Shown here piece by piece: positions 56,839 to 64,000 of a stretch of 64,000 bases of DNA. The stretch's first letter is position 1, and the number at the start of each line of letters is the position of its first letter. The DNA lies in NCBI GenBank assembly GCA_949284175.1, contig CASDVE010000005.1, forward strand, positions 52,150 to 116,149, written 5' to 3'. The translations under genes were made by a program, and so were the position numbers. The notes beneath the pieces are model-generated. The model was not told the origin of the DNA. It ran no database searches and saw nothing but the letters and a program-made list of their open reading frames with translations. The stretch comes from an uncultured Eubacteriales bacterium. GTDB taxonomy: Bacteria > Bacillota > Clostridia > Lachnospirales > Lachnospiraceae.

Positions 56839-57101
56839 TGTGGATACTTTTTCTTGTTATGGGGACAAGAGGGTTAAAATCGCTAAAAACCTTGTTTATT
56901 GTGGAAGTTTCTTAAGTTTCAAGTAAATTGTGGATAATGTGGATAACTCGGTGGACAGAATAAAATGAAGATCTTAAATTGGCGAAAATACGTCATTCTA
57001 GACATAGAAATTGAAAATAGGACATCCACATTCTATAAACAAAAAAATCCACAGGCTTTTCCAATAGAAATTGTGCATAAACCTGTGGATAGTGTGGATA
57101 A
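56839..57101. promoter_or_regulatory. DnaA-box cluster between dnaD and murC
   Basis: Four exact matches to the DnaA box TGTGNATAA lie here: 56929-56937 and 56938-56946 (touching, same direction), 57072-57080 and 57093-57101. One-mismatch boxes are at 56839-56847 (TGTGGATAC) and 57084-57092 (TGTGGATAG, touching the last exact one). Two inverted, weaker copies (ATCCACA) are at 57024 and 57047. The tandem pairs at both ends suggest cooperative DnaA binding. No dnaA, dnaN or rpmH is near, so this is more likely a regulatory or titration site than oriC. Confidence 0.75.
57041..57090 (-). terminator. Terminator of murC built partly from box sequences
   Basis: On the minus strand ATCCACAGG (57090-57082) pairs with CCTGTGGAT (57055-57047), then T7. 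The loop is 26 bases. The arms coincide with one weak and one near-perfect DnaA box. Confidence 0.65.
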
Positions 57102-57107
57102 CTTTTT

Positions 57108-58487
57108 TTAAATTAAAAGATTTTCTCCGATTTTTACAACATCGCCAGCTCCCATTGTAATAAGAAGATCATTTTCTTGGCAATGGGATAATAAATAAGT
57201 TTGTGCTTCTTCAAAAGATGGTGTATAAACTGCATCCTTATGATATTCGTTCACAAGAATATCTAAAATATCTTTAGAGGATACTTCACCAGTATCTTTT
57301 TCACGAGCAGCATAGATGTCTACGAGTACAATGTGATCAGCAAGACTTAAAGCATCGGCAAAGTCGTGTAAAAAGGCTTTTGTTCTTGTATAAGTATGAG
57401 GCTGGAACACACACCAAAGATCCTTATGAGGATAGTTTCTAGCGGAATGTAACGTTGCTTTTATTTCCGTTGGGTGGTGAGCGTAGTCATCAATGATCTT
57501 GATGCCATTTTTTTCTCCCTTGTATTCAAAACGGCGTTTTGTGCCACCAAAAGCCAAAAGCCCAGCTTTCATGTCTTCTTCTTTGATATCTAGTTCTAGG
57601 GCTACCGCAATTGCGGATAAAGAATTGACAATATTATGAGCCCCTGGAACGCTTAACTCGATATGGAGTGTTTGTTTTCCATCAATTAAAAGATCGTAAT
57701 ATCCATTTCCTAACATATTATAGCCAATGTTGATGGCACGATAATTGCAGTGTTCAGAAAGACCGAAGGTTTTGATACGGCAATGGAGATCGGCTGTAAT
57801 AGAAGAAAATCCATCCATATCTCCGTTGACAACAAGCAAACCATCATCTGGAAGTTTCTTTGCGAACTGGTTAAAAGAGGTACGAATTTCTTCGATATTA
57901 TGGAAAAAATCCATATGATCGGTTTCTACATTTAAAATAACACTGATGGAAGGGTAGAATTCAAGAAAGCTATTGGTGTATTCACAGGCTTCTGTAATAA
58001 ATACAGGGGAGTTTCCAACACGAATATTTCCACCAATGGAATCTAGGATTCCACCCACTGTAATTGTGGGATCTAAATCGGCTTTCATAAGAATTTCAGA
58101 AATCATGGCAGTTGTTGTTGTCTTGCCATGAGTACCTGAAACTGCAATTGGGATCCGATAATTTTTCATCATTTGTCCTAAAAGACAAGCTCTTGTCATC
58201 ATAGGGATTTGTTTTGTTTGTGCCATTTTAAATTCTTCGTTATCAGGATGAATGGCTGCTGTATAAACGACGAGATCGATATCATCTGTAATATTTTCTG
58301 CTTTTTGACCAATGATAACATTGGCTCCACAATTGATCAGGCGATTTGTCATTTCAGAAGCGGAACGATCAGAGCCGGATACAGTGAAACCTTCCTTTAA
58401 TAAAATTTCAGCAAGACCGCTCATACTAATACCGCCAATGCCGATAAAATGGACATGAATTGGTTCGTTAAAGTTGATTTTGAACAT
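57108..58487 (-). CDS. murC: UDP-N-acetylmuramate--L-alanine ligase
   Basis: Adds L-alanine to UDP-MurNAc, the first amino acid of the peptidoglycan stem. The 459-residue protein has the N-terminal UDP-binding segment HFIGIGGISMSGLAEIL (about 13-29), the ATP-binding SGTHGKTTTT (near 118), TEACEYTNSFL, and the C-terminal domain with DDYAHHPTEIKATL (near 330). It is complete and lies alone, not in a dcw cluster. Confidence 0.97.
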   Translation of the reverse strand: MFKINFNEPIHVHFIGIGGISMSGLAEILLKEGFTVSGSDRSASEMTNRLINCGANVIIGQKAENITDDIDLVVYTAAIHPDNEEFKMAQTKQIPMMTRACLLGQMMKNYRIPIAVSGTHGKTTTTAMISEILMKADLDPTITVGGILDSIGGNIRVGNSPVFITEACEYTNSFLEFYPSISVILNVETDHMDFFHNIEEIRTSFNQFAKKLPDDGLLVVNGDMDGFSSITADLHCRIKTFGLSEHCNYRAINIGYNMLGNGYYDLLIDGKQTLHIELSVPGAHNIVNSLSAIAVALELDIKEEDMKAGLLAFGGTKRRFEYKGEKNGIKIIDDYAHHPTEIKATLHSARNYPHKDLWCVFQPHTYTRTKAFLHDFADALSLADHIVLVDIYAAREKDTGEVSSKDILDILVNEYHKDAVYTPSFEEAQTYLLSHCQENDLLITMGAGDVVKIGENLLI

Positions 58488-58533
58488 AGTGATCCTTCCA
58501 ATCTTATATTATGTAATAATAAGTTCAGCTTTC

Positions 58534-58562
58534 ATTATAGCTCAATTGTTTTTAAATGGCAA
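58534..58562 (-). promoter_or_regulatory. Sigma-A promoter of murC
   Basis: Minus strand: TTGCCA (58562-58557), 17-base spacer, TATAAT (58539-58534). Confidence 0.75.
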
Positions 58563-58660
58563 GAAACCAGTATTCTCCTTTTTTTTATCCAAAAGTGCAA
58601 AATAAATTGTAATAAAAGTATAAAAATGACGAAAAATAAATTAAAAATCCAAAAATATTG

Positions 58661-58689
58661 TTCACAATTACTATAAAAAGTGGTATAAT
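58661..58689 (+). promoter_or_regulatory. Sigma-A promoter of glgC-glgD-spoVG
   Basis: TTCACA (58661-58666), 17-base spacer, TATAAT (58684-58689), again preceded by TGG. About 40 bases separate the start from glgC. Confidence 0.78.
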
Positions 58690-58735
58690 ATCTTTACACA
58701 TACAATTATGCGACAGAATTTAGAGAGGTGGTACT

Positions 58736-60010
58736 ATGATTAAAAAAGAAATGATAGCGATGCTCTTAGCGGGGGGACAAGGAAGTCGCCTCGGAGTGTT
58801 AACCGCTAGACTTGCAAAGCCAGCGGTGGCGTTTGGTGGAAAATATAAGATCATTGATTTTCCGCTGAGCAATTGTATTAATTCTGGGATTGATACCGTC
58901 GGAGTCCTTACACAGTATCGTCCGCTTAGATTAAATCAGCATATTGGAATCGGTATTCCATGGGATTTAGATAGGAATATAGGAGGTGTTACCGTTCTTC
59001 CACCTTATGAAAAAAGTGGAAATAAAGAATGGTACACAGGAACTGCCAATGCCATTTATCAAAATTTTGAGTATATGGAATATTATAATCCAGATTATGT
59101 TTTAATTCTTTCCGGAGATCATATTTATAAGATGGATTATGAAATGATGTTAGACCATCATAAAGCTACCAAAGCCGCCATTACAATTGCGACAATCGAA
59201 GTGCCAATCGAAGAGGCAAGTCGATTTGGTGTTGTGATTACGGATGAACAGGGAACCATTCAAGAGTTTGAAGAAAAGCCAGAACATCCAAGAAGTAATA
59301 AAGCATCTATGGGTATCTACATTTTTAATTGGGATGTCTTAAAAGAAGCATTGGTAAACCTCTCTGATCAGCCAGGCTGTGATTTTGGAAAACATATTAT
59401 TCCTTATTGTCATGAGAATGGTAATAAAATTGTTGCATATCCATTCCAAGGATATTGGAAAGACGTTGGGACACTTGGCTCTTATTGGGAAGCCAACATG
59501 GAACTTATTGATATTATCCCAGAGTTCAATCTCTATGAAGAATTTTGGAAAATCTATACAAAGAGTGAGATACTGCCGGGACAATACATTGCTTCTGGAA
59601 GCAGAGTAGAACGGAGCATTATAGGGGAAGGCTCTGAGATCTATGGGGAAGTACATAATTCAGTAATTGGTGCGGGTGTTATTATAGAAGAAGGAACAGT
59701 TGTAAGAGATTCTATTATTATGAATTATACAAAGATTGGTAAAAATGTTACCATTGATAAATCCATCATCGCTGAAAACTGCGAGATTGGCGATGGTGTT
59801 GTTTTGGGTGCTTTTGATGAGGTAGAAAATAAAGTAGCTCCACATATTTATTCTTTTGGACTTGTAACCATTGGAGAGGGCTCTTATGTACCTGCAAATG
59901 TTACAATTGGCAAGAATACCGCAATTTCAGGAGTTACAATTCCAAGTGACTATAAAGATGGAAAACTTGACAGCGGTGAAACATTAATAAAGGCAGGTGA
60001 AATAGCATGA
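58736..60010 (+). CDS. glgC: Glucose-1-phosphate adenylyltransferase, catalytic subunit
   Basis: Makes ADP-glucose for glycogen synthesis. The 424-residue protein has the nucleotide-binding [16 protein letters not shown] (about 8-23), [20 protein letters not shown] with catalytic lysine, [18 protein letters not shown] and the C-terminal left-handed beta-helix (about 295-424) that binds regulators. AGAGAGGTGG precedes the ATG. It overlaps glgD by four bases (ATGA). Confidence 0.96.
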   Translation: MIKKEMIAMLLAGGQGSRLGVLTARLAKPAVAFGGKYKIIDFPLSNCINSGIDTVGVLTQYRPLRLNQHIGIGIPWDLDRNIGGVTVLPPYEKSGNKEWYTGTANAIYQNFEYMEYYNPDYVLILSGDHIYKMDYEMMLDHHKATKAAITIATIEVPIEEASRFGVVITDEQGTIQEFEEKPEHPRSNKASMGIYIFNWDVLKEALVNLSDQPGCDFGKHIIPYCHENGNKIVAYPFQGYWKDVGTLGSYWEANMELIDIIPEFNLYEEFWKIYTKSEILPGQYIASGSRVERSIIGEGSEIYGEVHNSVIGAGVIIEEGTVVRDSIIMNYTKIGKNVTIDKSIIAENCEIGDGVVLGAFDEVENKVAPHIYSFGLVTIGEGSYVPANVTIGKNTAISGVTIPSDYKDGKLDSGETLIKAGEIA

Positions 60011-61131
60011 GAGCAATAGGGATTATTTTAGCTGGAGGAAATAATAGCAAGATGGAGGAGTTATCTGCAAAGAGAGCGATTGCCGCTATGCCAGTGGGTG
60101 GTTCCTATCGAAGCATCGACTTCTCTCTCAGTAATATGAGCAATTCTCATATTCAAAAGGTGGCAGTTTTTACGCAGTACAACTCCCGTTCTTTGAATGA
60201 GCATTTGAGCTCTTCTAAGTGGTGGGATTTTGGACGTAAACAAGGTGGACTTTTTGTATTCACTCCAACCATTACACCGGATAATAGTATGTGGTATCAA
60301 GGAACTGCCGATGCACTTTATCAGAATATGGACTTTTTAAAGAAAAGCCATGAACCATATGTTGTGATCGCACCGGGAGATGGTATCTATAAATTGGATT
60401 ATAATAAAGTTTTAGAATATCATATTGCCAAAGGAGCAGATATTACGGTGGTTTGTAAGGATATGAGTCCAAGCGAAGATGATCTGAATCGATTTGGCGT
60501 TATGACATTAGCTGGCGATAACCGTATTATGGATTTTGAAGAAAAACCTCTTGTGCCAAAGAGTAATACCATTTCTTGTGGAATTTATGTGATTCGTAGA
60601 AGACAGTTAATTGAACTGTTGGAACGCTGTGCAGAAGAAGGTAGAAACAGCTTTGTTAACGATGTCATCATGAGATATAAGGATGTAAAGAAGATCTATG
60701 CCTATAAACTGGACACTTATTGGAGAAATATTTCTACGGTGGAAGCGTATTATAAGACAAATATGGACTTCCTTAAAAAAGATGTAAGAGATTATTTCTT
60801 TAAGCAATATCCAGATATTTATTCTAAGGTGGATGATCTTCCACCAGCCAAATACAATCCAGGATGTGATGTAAGCAACAGTTTAATTGCAAGCGGTTGT
60901 ATTATCAATGGAAAAGTGGAGAATTCTTTATTATTTAAACAAGTGTATATTGGTAACAATTGTACCATTAAAAATTCTATCATCTTAAATGATGTATATA
61001 TTGGAGATAACTCCTATATTGAAAATTGTATTGTAGAAAGTCGAGATACCATTCGTGCAAATACAACTCATGTTGGAGAAAATGGAAAAATTAAAGTTGT
61101 GGTAGAAAAAAATGTACGATACATTCTTTAA
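60007..61131 (+). CDS. glgD: GlgD, regulatory subunit of ADP-glucose synthase
   Basis: A 374-residue paralogue of GlgC. The nucleotide loop reads [24 protein letters not shown] instead of GGxGSRL..AKPAV, losing the catalytic Arg, as usual for GlgD, which forms an active hetero-oligomer with GlgC rather than acting alone. The rest keeps [19 protein letters not shown] and the beta-helix end. It is translated by coupling to glgC. Confidence 0.93.
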   Translation: MRAIGIILAGGNNSKMEELSAKRAIAAMPVGGSYRSIDFSLSNMSNSHIQKVAVFTQYNSRSLNEHLSSSKWWDFGRKQGGLFVFTPTITPDNSMWYQGTADALYQNMDFLKKSHEPYVVIAPGDGIYKLDYNKVLEYHIAKGADITVVCKDMSPSEDDLNRFGVMTLAGDNRIMDFEEKPLVPKSNTISCGIYVIRRRQLIELLERCAEEGRNSFVNDVIMRYKDVKKIYAYKLDTYWRNISTVEAYYKTNMDFLKKDVRDYFFKQYPDIYSKVDDLPPAKYNPGCDVSNSLIASGCIINGKVENSLLFKQVYIGNNCTIKNSIILNDVYIGDNSYIENCIVESRDTIRANTTHVGENGKIKVVVEKNVRYIL

Positions 61132-61153
61132 TGACTAGAAGGGGGACTTAAGT

Positions 61154-61429
61154 ATGCAGATTACAGATGTAAGAGTTAGAAAAGTAGCAAAAGAAGGTAA
61201 AATGAAAGCTGTTGTATCCATTACACTAGATAATGAATTCGTTGTACATGATATTAAGGTGATAGAGGGTGAGAAAGGGTTATTCATTGCTATGCCAAGC
61301 AGAAAAGCAGCGGATGGAGAATATCGGGATATCGCTCATCCGATCAACTCTGATACAAGAGAAAAGATTCAAAGCCTGATTTTAGAACGTTATGAGGCAG
61401 CTCTTTTAGAAGGAGAGGAAGAAGCATAA
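61154..61429 (+). CDS. spoVG: SpoVG family regulator
   Basis: A 91-residue Spo[21 protein letters not shown] at the start, the conserved [11 protein letters not shown] and [22 protein letters not shown] (read in two pieces), and a C-terminal helix. SpoVG binds nucleic acid and affects septation, capsule and sporulation genes. It follows glgD by 22 bases with a strong AGAAGGGGG, so here it belongs to the glycogen operon, although an internal promoter is possible. Confidence 0.95.
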   Translation: MQITDVRVRKVAKEGKMKAVVSITLDNEFVVHDIKVIEGEKGLFIAMPSRKAADGEYRDIAHPINSDTREKIQSLILERYEAALLEGEEEA

Positions 61430-61434
61430 AGAAT

Positions 61435-61472
61435 AAAAAAGGGAAACTCACTTTGTGAGTTTCCCTTTTTTA
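61435..61472. terminator. Bidirectional terminator between spoVG and motB
   Basis: AAAAAAGGGAAACTCAC pairs with GTGAGTTTCCCTTTTTT around TTT. It serves both converging units. Confidence 0.92.
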
Positions 61473-62246
61473 CTATTTAGAAGTTTCTGTTGAATTATCA
61501 GCAGAGTTTTCTTTTGCCTTAGTGGCTAAAGCGTTGATAGAATCCTTATAAATCATAATTTCCACACGACGGTTTTTGGAACGGCCTTCTTGTGTTTTAT
61601 TGGTTGCAACAGGACTATAATGAGAATGCCCTTCTACAACCAGTTTATTTGGTTTAACCCCATTTTCCATGAGCAAAGAGAGAACAGCAACTGCTCGTCT
61701 TGCTGATAGATCATAAGCATCCACTTCATTTGCATGATCGCGATTACCAACATCAGCAGTGTTACCCACAATACTAATATGATCAATGCTATTATAAATC
61801 GTTTTTATGATATTGGAAATCTCCTTAATAACAGGAGATTGTTTATTTAAAAGTTCTGCTGTATTGGGGTGAAACAGGAAGGAATCTTTTAATTGAATGC
61901 TTACCCCTGCATCAGAGGTGGAAAGGGTGATTTGAGATTCCAACTTATTTTCTGTAATATATTTATCAAGTTGTTGTACAACCCCGTCGATTTTGGAATC
62001 AGTTGTATTGCTGGAACCAGAACCTGAGGAGTTGGATTCTGTGGTAACGGAGGAAGGGTTTAACGCCTCTTCAAGACCTTGAGAAAGACTTGCCACCTTT
62101 TCACTATCCACTGCACTCATTCCATACATAATAATAAAAAGTGCAAGAAGTAAGGTGATCATATCCGAATAGGTTAAGAGCCAACGCTCGCTATTCCCTT
62201 CGTGTTCTTCTTCATCTTCTGCATGTTTTTTATGCAAAGTACCCAC
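61473..62246 (-). CDS. motB: Flagellar stator protein MotB
   Basis: Stator subunit that anchors to peptidoglycan. The 257-residue protein has one membrane helix (about 24-44) in RWLLTYSDMITLLLALFIIMYG, with the ion-carrying Asp in YSDM, a plug and Ser/Thr-rich linker (about 60-90), and an OmpA-like domain (about 120-245) with IVGNTADVG, YDLSARRAVAVL and EGHSHY, and GRSKNRRVEIMIY. The start overlaps nothing; motA ends three bases upstream. Confidence 0.93.
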   Translation of the reverse strand: MGTLHKKHAEDEEEHEGNSERWLLTYSDMITLLLALFIIMYGMSAVDSEKVASLSQGLEEALNPSSVTTESNSSGSGSSNTTDSKIDGVVQQLDKYITENKLESQITLSTSDAGVSIQLKDSFLFHPNTAELLNKQSPVIKEISNIIKTIYNSIDHISIVGNTADVGNRDHANEVDAYDLSARRAVAVLSLLMENGVKPNKLVVEGHSHYSPVATNKTQEGRSKNRRVEIMIYKDSINALATKAKENSADNSTETSK

Positions 62247-62249
62247 CTC

Positions 62250-63056
62250 CTAGTTTTCAATTCCTTGACGGTAGCGTTTTTGACCATCAGGGAACGCCTG
62301 ATGATAAAGAGAAAGTTCATTTTCAATGGTACGTGGAAGAGAGCCTTTGGCGATTAAGCATACACCGTCCACGATAACTTCTTTTTGAACAAGACTTCTT
62401 TTTAAAACGCCCTTTAATTTGTTAGCAATAGGAAGATAGATAACGTTGGCAAGACCAACACCATAAAGGGTAGCAATGAAGGCGGTGGAAATGGAGGTTG
62501 CAAGTTCTGTTGGATCACCAAATCCACTTCCTAAAACGACAACCAAGCTCATAACCGTACCGATAACTCCCATAGTTGGAGAGAAACCACCAGCACTTTC
62601 AAATACGCTAATTTCTGTTTGTTTTTTGTGTTTATAAGCACGAATATCTGATTCTAAAACGTATTGAATATCTTCTGGATCAAGCATTTCTTGAATCAGA
62701 ATTAACCCTTCTTTTAATAACAGATATTCTTCTTTGTTTAAATCTGGATCTTGTAAAGCACTATCTAACGCTGTTACTCCTTCCGCTCGATAGCTAGAGG
62801 AAATATCAGAAATTTTTGTAATAATTTTTTCTGTTGTTCCAGAATGTGGGACACGAAAACTAGCTGCTACCCCTTTAAAAGCCTGTACAATATCACGCAG
62901 TGGAAAAGAAGCGATAACAGCACCTACGGTTCCGCCAAATACGATGACAAAAGAGCTAATAGCCTTAAGAGCTGCTAGATTTCCACCCTCATGAGAATAT
63001 CCAAAAAGAAGAGCACCAAAACCAACGATGACACCAATAATTAATGAGAAATCCAT
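62250..63056 (-). CDS. motA: Flagellar stator protein MotA
   Basis: The 268-residue partner of MotB with four membrane helices (about 3-20, 28-50, 145-170 and 180-205) and a cytoplasmic loop (about 70-140) carrying the charged residues that touch FliG. PTMGVIGTVMSLVVVLGSG and STAFIATLYGVGLANVIYLPIANKLK (in pieces) are the family signatures. No other flagellar gene is in the window. Its promoter looks like a flagellar sigma (sigma-D/FliA) promoter. Confidence 0.93.
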   Translation of the reverse strand: MDFSLIIGVIVGFGALLFGYSHEGGNLAALKAISSFVIVFGGTVGAVIASFPLRDIVQAFKGVAASFRVPHSGTTEKIITKISDISSSYRAEGVTALDSALQDPDLNKEEYLLLKEGLILIQEMLDPEDIQYVLESDIRAYKHKKQTEISVFESAGGFSPTMGVIGTVMSLVVVLGSGFGDPTELATSISTAFIATLYGVGLANVIYLPIANKLKGVLKRSLVQKEVIVDGVCLIAKGSLPRTIENELSLYHQAFPDGQKRYRQGIEN

Positions 63057-63109
63057 AAATCGTACACCTTTCTTATTTGTTTCGTATTTCTTTTTTAGTA
63101 TTTTTAAGT

Positions 63110-63136
63110 ATATCGACCAATAGTAGGGAAAATATA
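63110..63136 (-). promoter_or_regulatory. Candidate sigma-D (FliA-type) promoter of motA-motB
   Basis: Minus strand: TATA (63136-63133), 15-base spacer, GTCGATAT (63117-63110). This matches the TAAA-N15-GCCGATAT form at ten of twelve positions with exact spacing. The start codon is about 50 bases downstream. Confidence 0.62.
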
Positions 63137-63202
63137 AGAGGGTAAAAAAATTCTCTTCCTATTTAATATATTTTTATTGAAATTTCAAGAAAGTCTTTTT
63201 CC

Positions 63203-63231
63203 TTGCGATTATAAATAAAATATCGTATAGT
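63203..63231 (+). promoter_or_regulatory. Sigma-A promoter of pth
   Basis: TTGCGA (63203-63208), 17-base spacer, TATAGT (63226-63231). Confidence 0.68.
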
Positions 63232-63277
63232 AAAAAGCATGGCATAAGCGATAAAAAACATAAGAAAGGAATATAAT

Positions 63278-63850
63278 ATGAAATTAATTGCAGGTTTAGG
63301 AAATCCAGGTTCAAAATATGATTTAACAAGACATAATATTGGGTTTATGGCATTGGATTTAATTGCCAACACTTTTTTGATTCCAATGGAGTTAGAAAAA
63401 AAGCATAAAGCCATTGTAGGAAAAGGTATGATGGGGAGCGAAAAGGTGATTCTTGCAAAGCCTCAAACTTATATGAATTTAAGCGGAGAAAGCATTCGTT
63501 CTTTGTCTGATTATTATGGAATTGATCCAGAAGATATTATTATTATTTTTGATGACATCAGTCTTGATGTGGGACAGCTTCGCATCCGAAAAAAAGGAAG
63601 TGCAGGTGGGCATAATGGAATTAAGAGCATTATCGCTCATTTAGGGACAACAGAATTTCCAAGAGTGAAGATTGGGGTTGGTGAGAGAATACCAGGACAG
63701 GATTTGGCAGATCATGTGCTAGCACGCTTTCCAAAATCTCAGATGGAGGCTGTTAATCAAGCCATTGATGATGCTAAAGAAGCTACCTTTTTAATGATAA
63801 CAGAAGGAATAGATAAGGCAATGAATCAATATAATGGAAAACAAAAGTGA
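63278..63850 (+). CDS. pth: Peptidyl-tRNA hydrolase
   Basis: Frees tRNA from drop-off peptidyl-tRNA. The 190-residue protein shows AGLGNPGSKYDLTRHNIGF (about 5-23) with the catalytic His20, KPQTYMNLSGES with its Asn, FDDISLDVGQLRIRKKGSAGGHNGIKSI in separate pieces, and RVKIGVGERIPGQDLADHVL. AGAAAGGA precedes the ATG. In many Firmicutes mfd follows; here the window ends first. Confidence 0.97.
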   Translation: MKLIAGLGNPGSKYDLTRHNIGFMALDLIANTFLIPMELEKKHKAIVGKGMMGSEKVILAKPQTYMNLSGESIRSLSDYYGIDPEDIIIIFDDISLDVGQLRIRKKGSAGGHNGIKSIIAHLGTTEFPRVKIGVGERIPGQDLADHVLARFPKSQMEAVNQAIDDAKEATFLMITEGIDKAMNQYNGKQK

Positions 63851-64000
63851 GCATTTTATAAAATATAAAAGAGCTTTTTAAAATAGAAGAAATCTGCGAA
63901 GAAAAGTCCAGCTAATAAATGTCAATAAGAAATTTAAAAAATATTGATTATATTTTAGGACTAAAAAAGGGTGCACTTATCCCTTGGTGAAAATATCTTG
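63851..64000. other. Window end, no gene seen
   Basis: AT-rich sequence after pth with the short repeat AAAAG-AG-CTTTT near 63870 and, near the edge, the possible stem AAGGG / CCCTT (63967-63984). Too little remains to say more. Confidence 0.4.

Noticed and set aside
56775..57107. Chromosomal origin oriC
   Set aside because: The boxes are there, but dnaA, dnaN, recF, rpmH or gyr genes are not, and no clear AT-rich unwinding array with 13-mers was seen.

Overview
The window looks like chromosome from a low-GC, anaerobic Clostridia bacterium, most likely a motile, pectin-using member of the Lachnospiraceae. The evidence is low GC, strong AGGAGG-type ribosome sites, a T-box on metG, rubredoxin and 2[4Fe-4S] ferredoxin, a V-type ATPase in place of F-type genes, GlgC/GlgD, SpoVG, CwlD, MecA, DnaD/DnaI and MotAB. 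No tRNA, rRNA, CRISPR array, phage gene or insertion sequence was seen. Species is not claimed.

Layout. 1-4.9 kb: end of an MFS gene, T-box-controlled metG, a PadR-DUF2812 pair and mscL. 4.9-19.1 kb: a pectin/hexuronate cluster in five transcription units: uxaA-uxaB, uxaC-GPH symporter, a LacI regulator, GH105-TIM-barrel isomerase, and GH28-kduD-kdgK-eda. Galacturonate would go UxaC > UxaB > UxaA to 2-keto-3-deoxygluconate (KDG). Unsaturated uronate from GH105 would reach KDG through KduD. KdgK and Eda then give pyruvate and glyceraldehyde-3-phosphate. Four related palindromes of the type TGTAAG-N2-CTTACA or TTGTAA-N4-TTACAA lie at or near the starts of the catabolic units, as expected for one LacI-type regulon.

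19.5-32 kb: rubredoxin, an ABC-F ATPase, a membrane-anchored acidic protein, gdpP-rplI-dnaB, a MerR/RacA-like protein, ferredoxin, a DUF1858 protein, mecA, cwlD, tsaC/sua5 and a low-molecular-weight phosphatase homologue that lacks its catalytic cysteine. 32.3-41 kb: a complete nine-gene V-type ATPase operon in the Enterococcus hirae ntp order, with Na+-type ligands in the rotor subunit. 41-53 kb: luxS-dsbA, a TPR protein, a Cys-rich small protein, then a run of methyltransferase, large anchored protein with a C39-like end, YhaO-like nuclease, YhaN-like ATPase and a class A penicillin-binding protein. 53-64 kb: prs, dnaD-dnaI, a cluster of DnaA boxes, murC, glgC-glgD-spoVG, motA-motB and pth.

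No wholly new defence or mobile system is evident. The most notable signals are the DnaA-box cluster between dnaD and murC, the LacI operator set and the missing KduI step in the pectin cluster, the inactive-looking phosphatase beside tsaC, a long palindrome at the mecA start site, and an unassigned transcription unit at 28890-29175. Start codons were moved inward from the longest frame wherever a ribosome site or promoter decided the matter.
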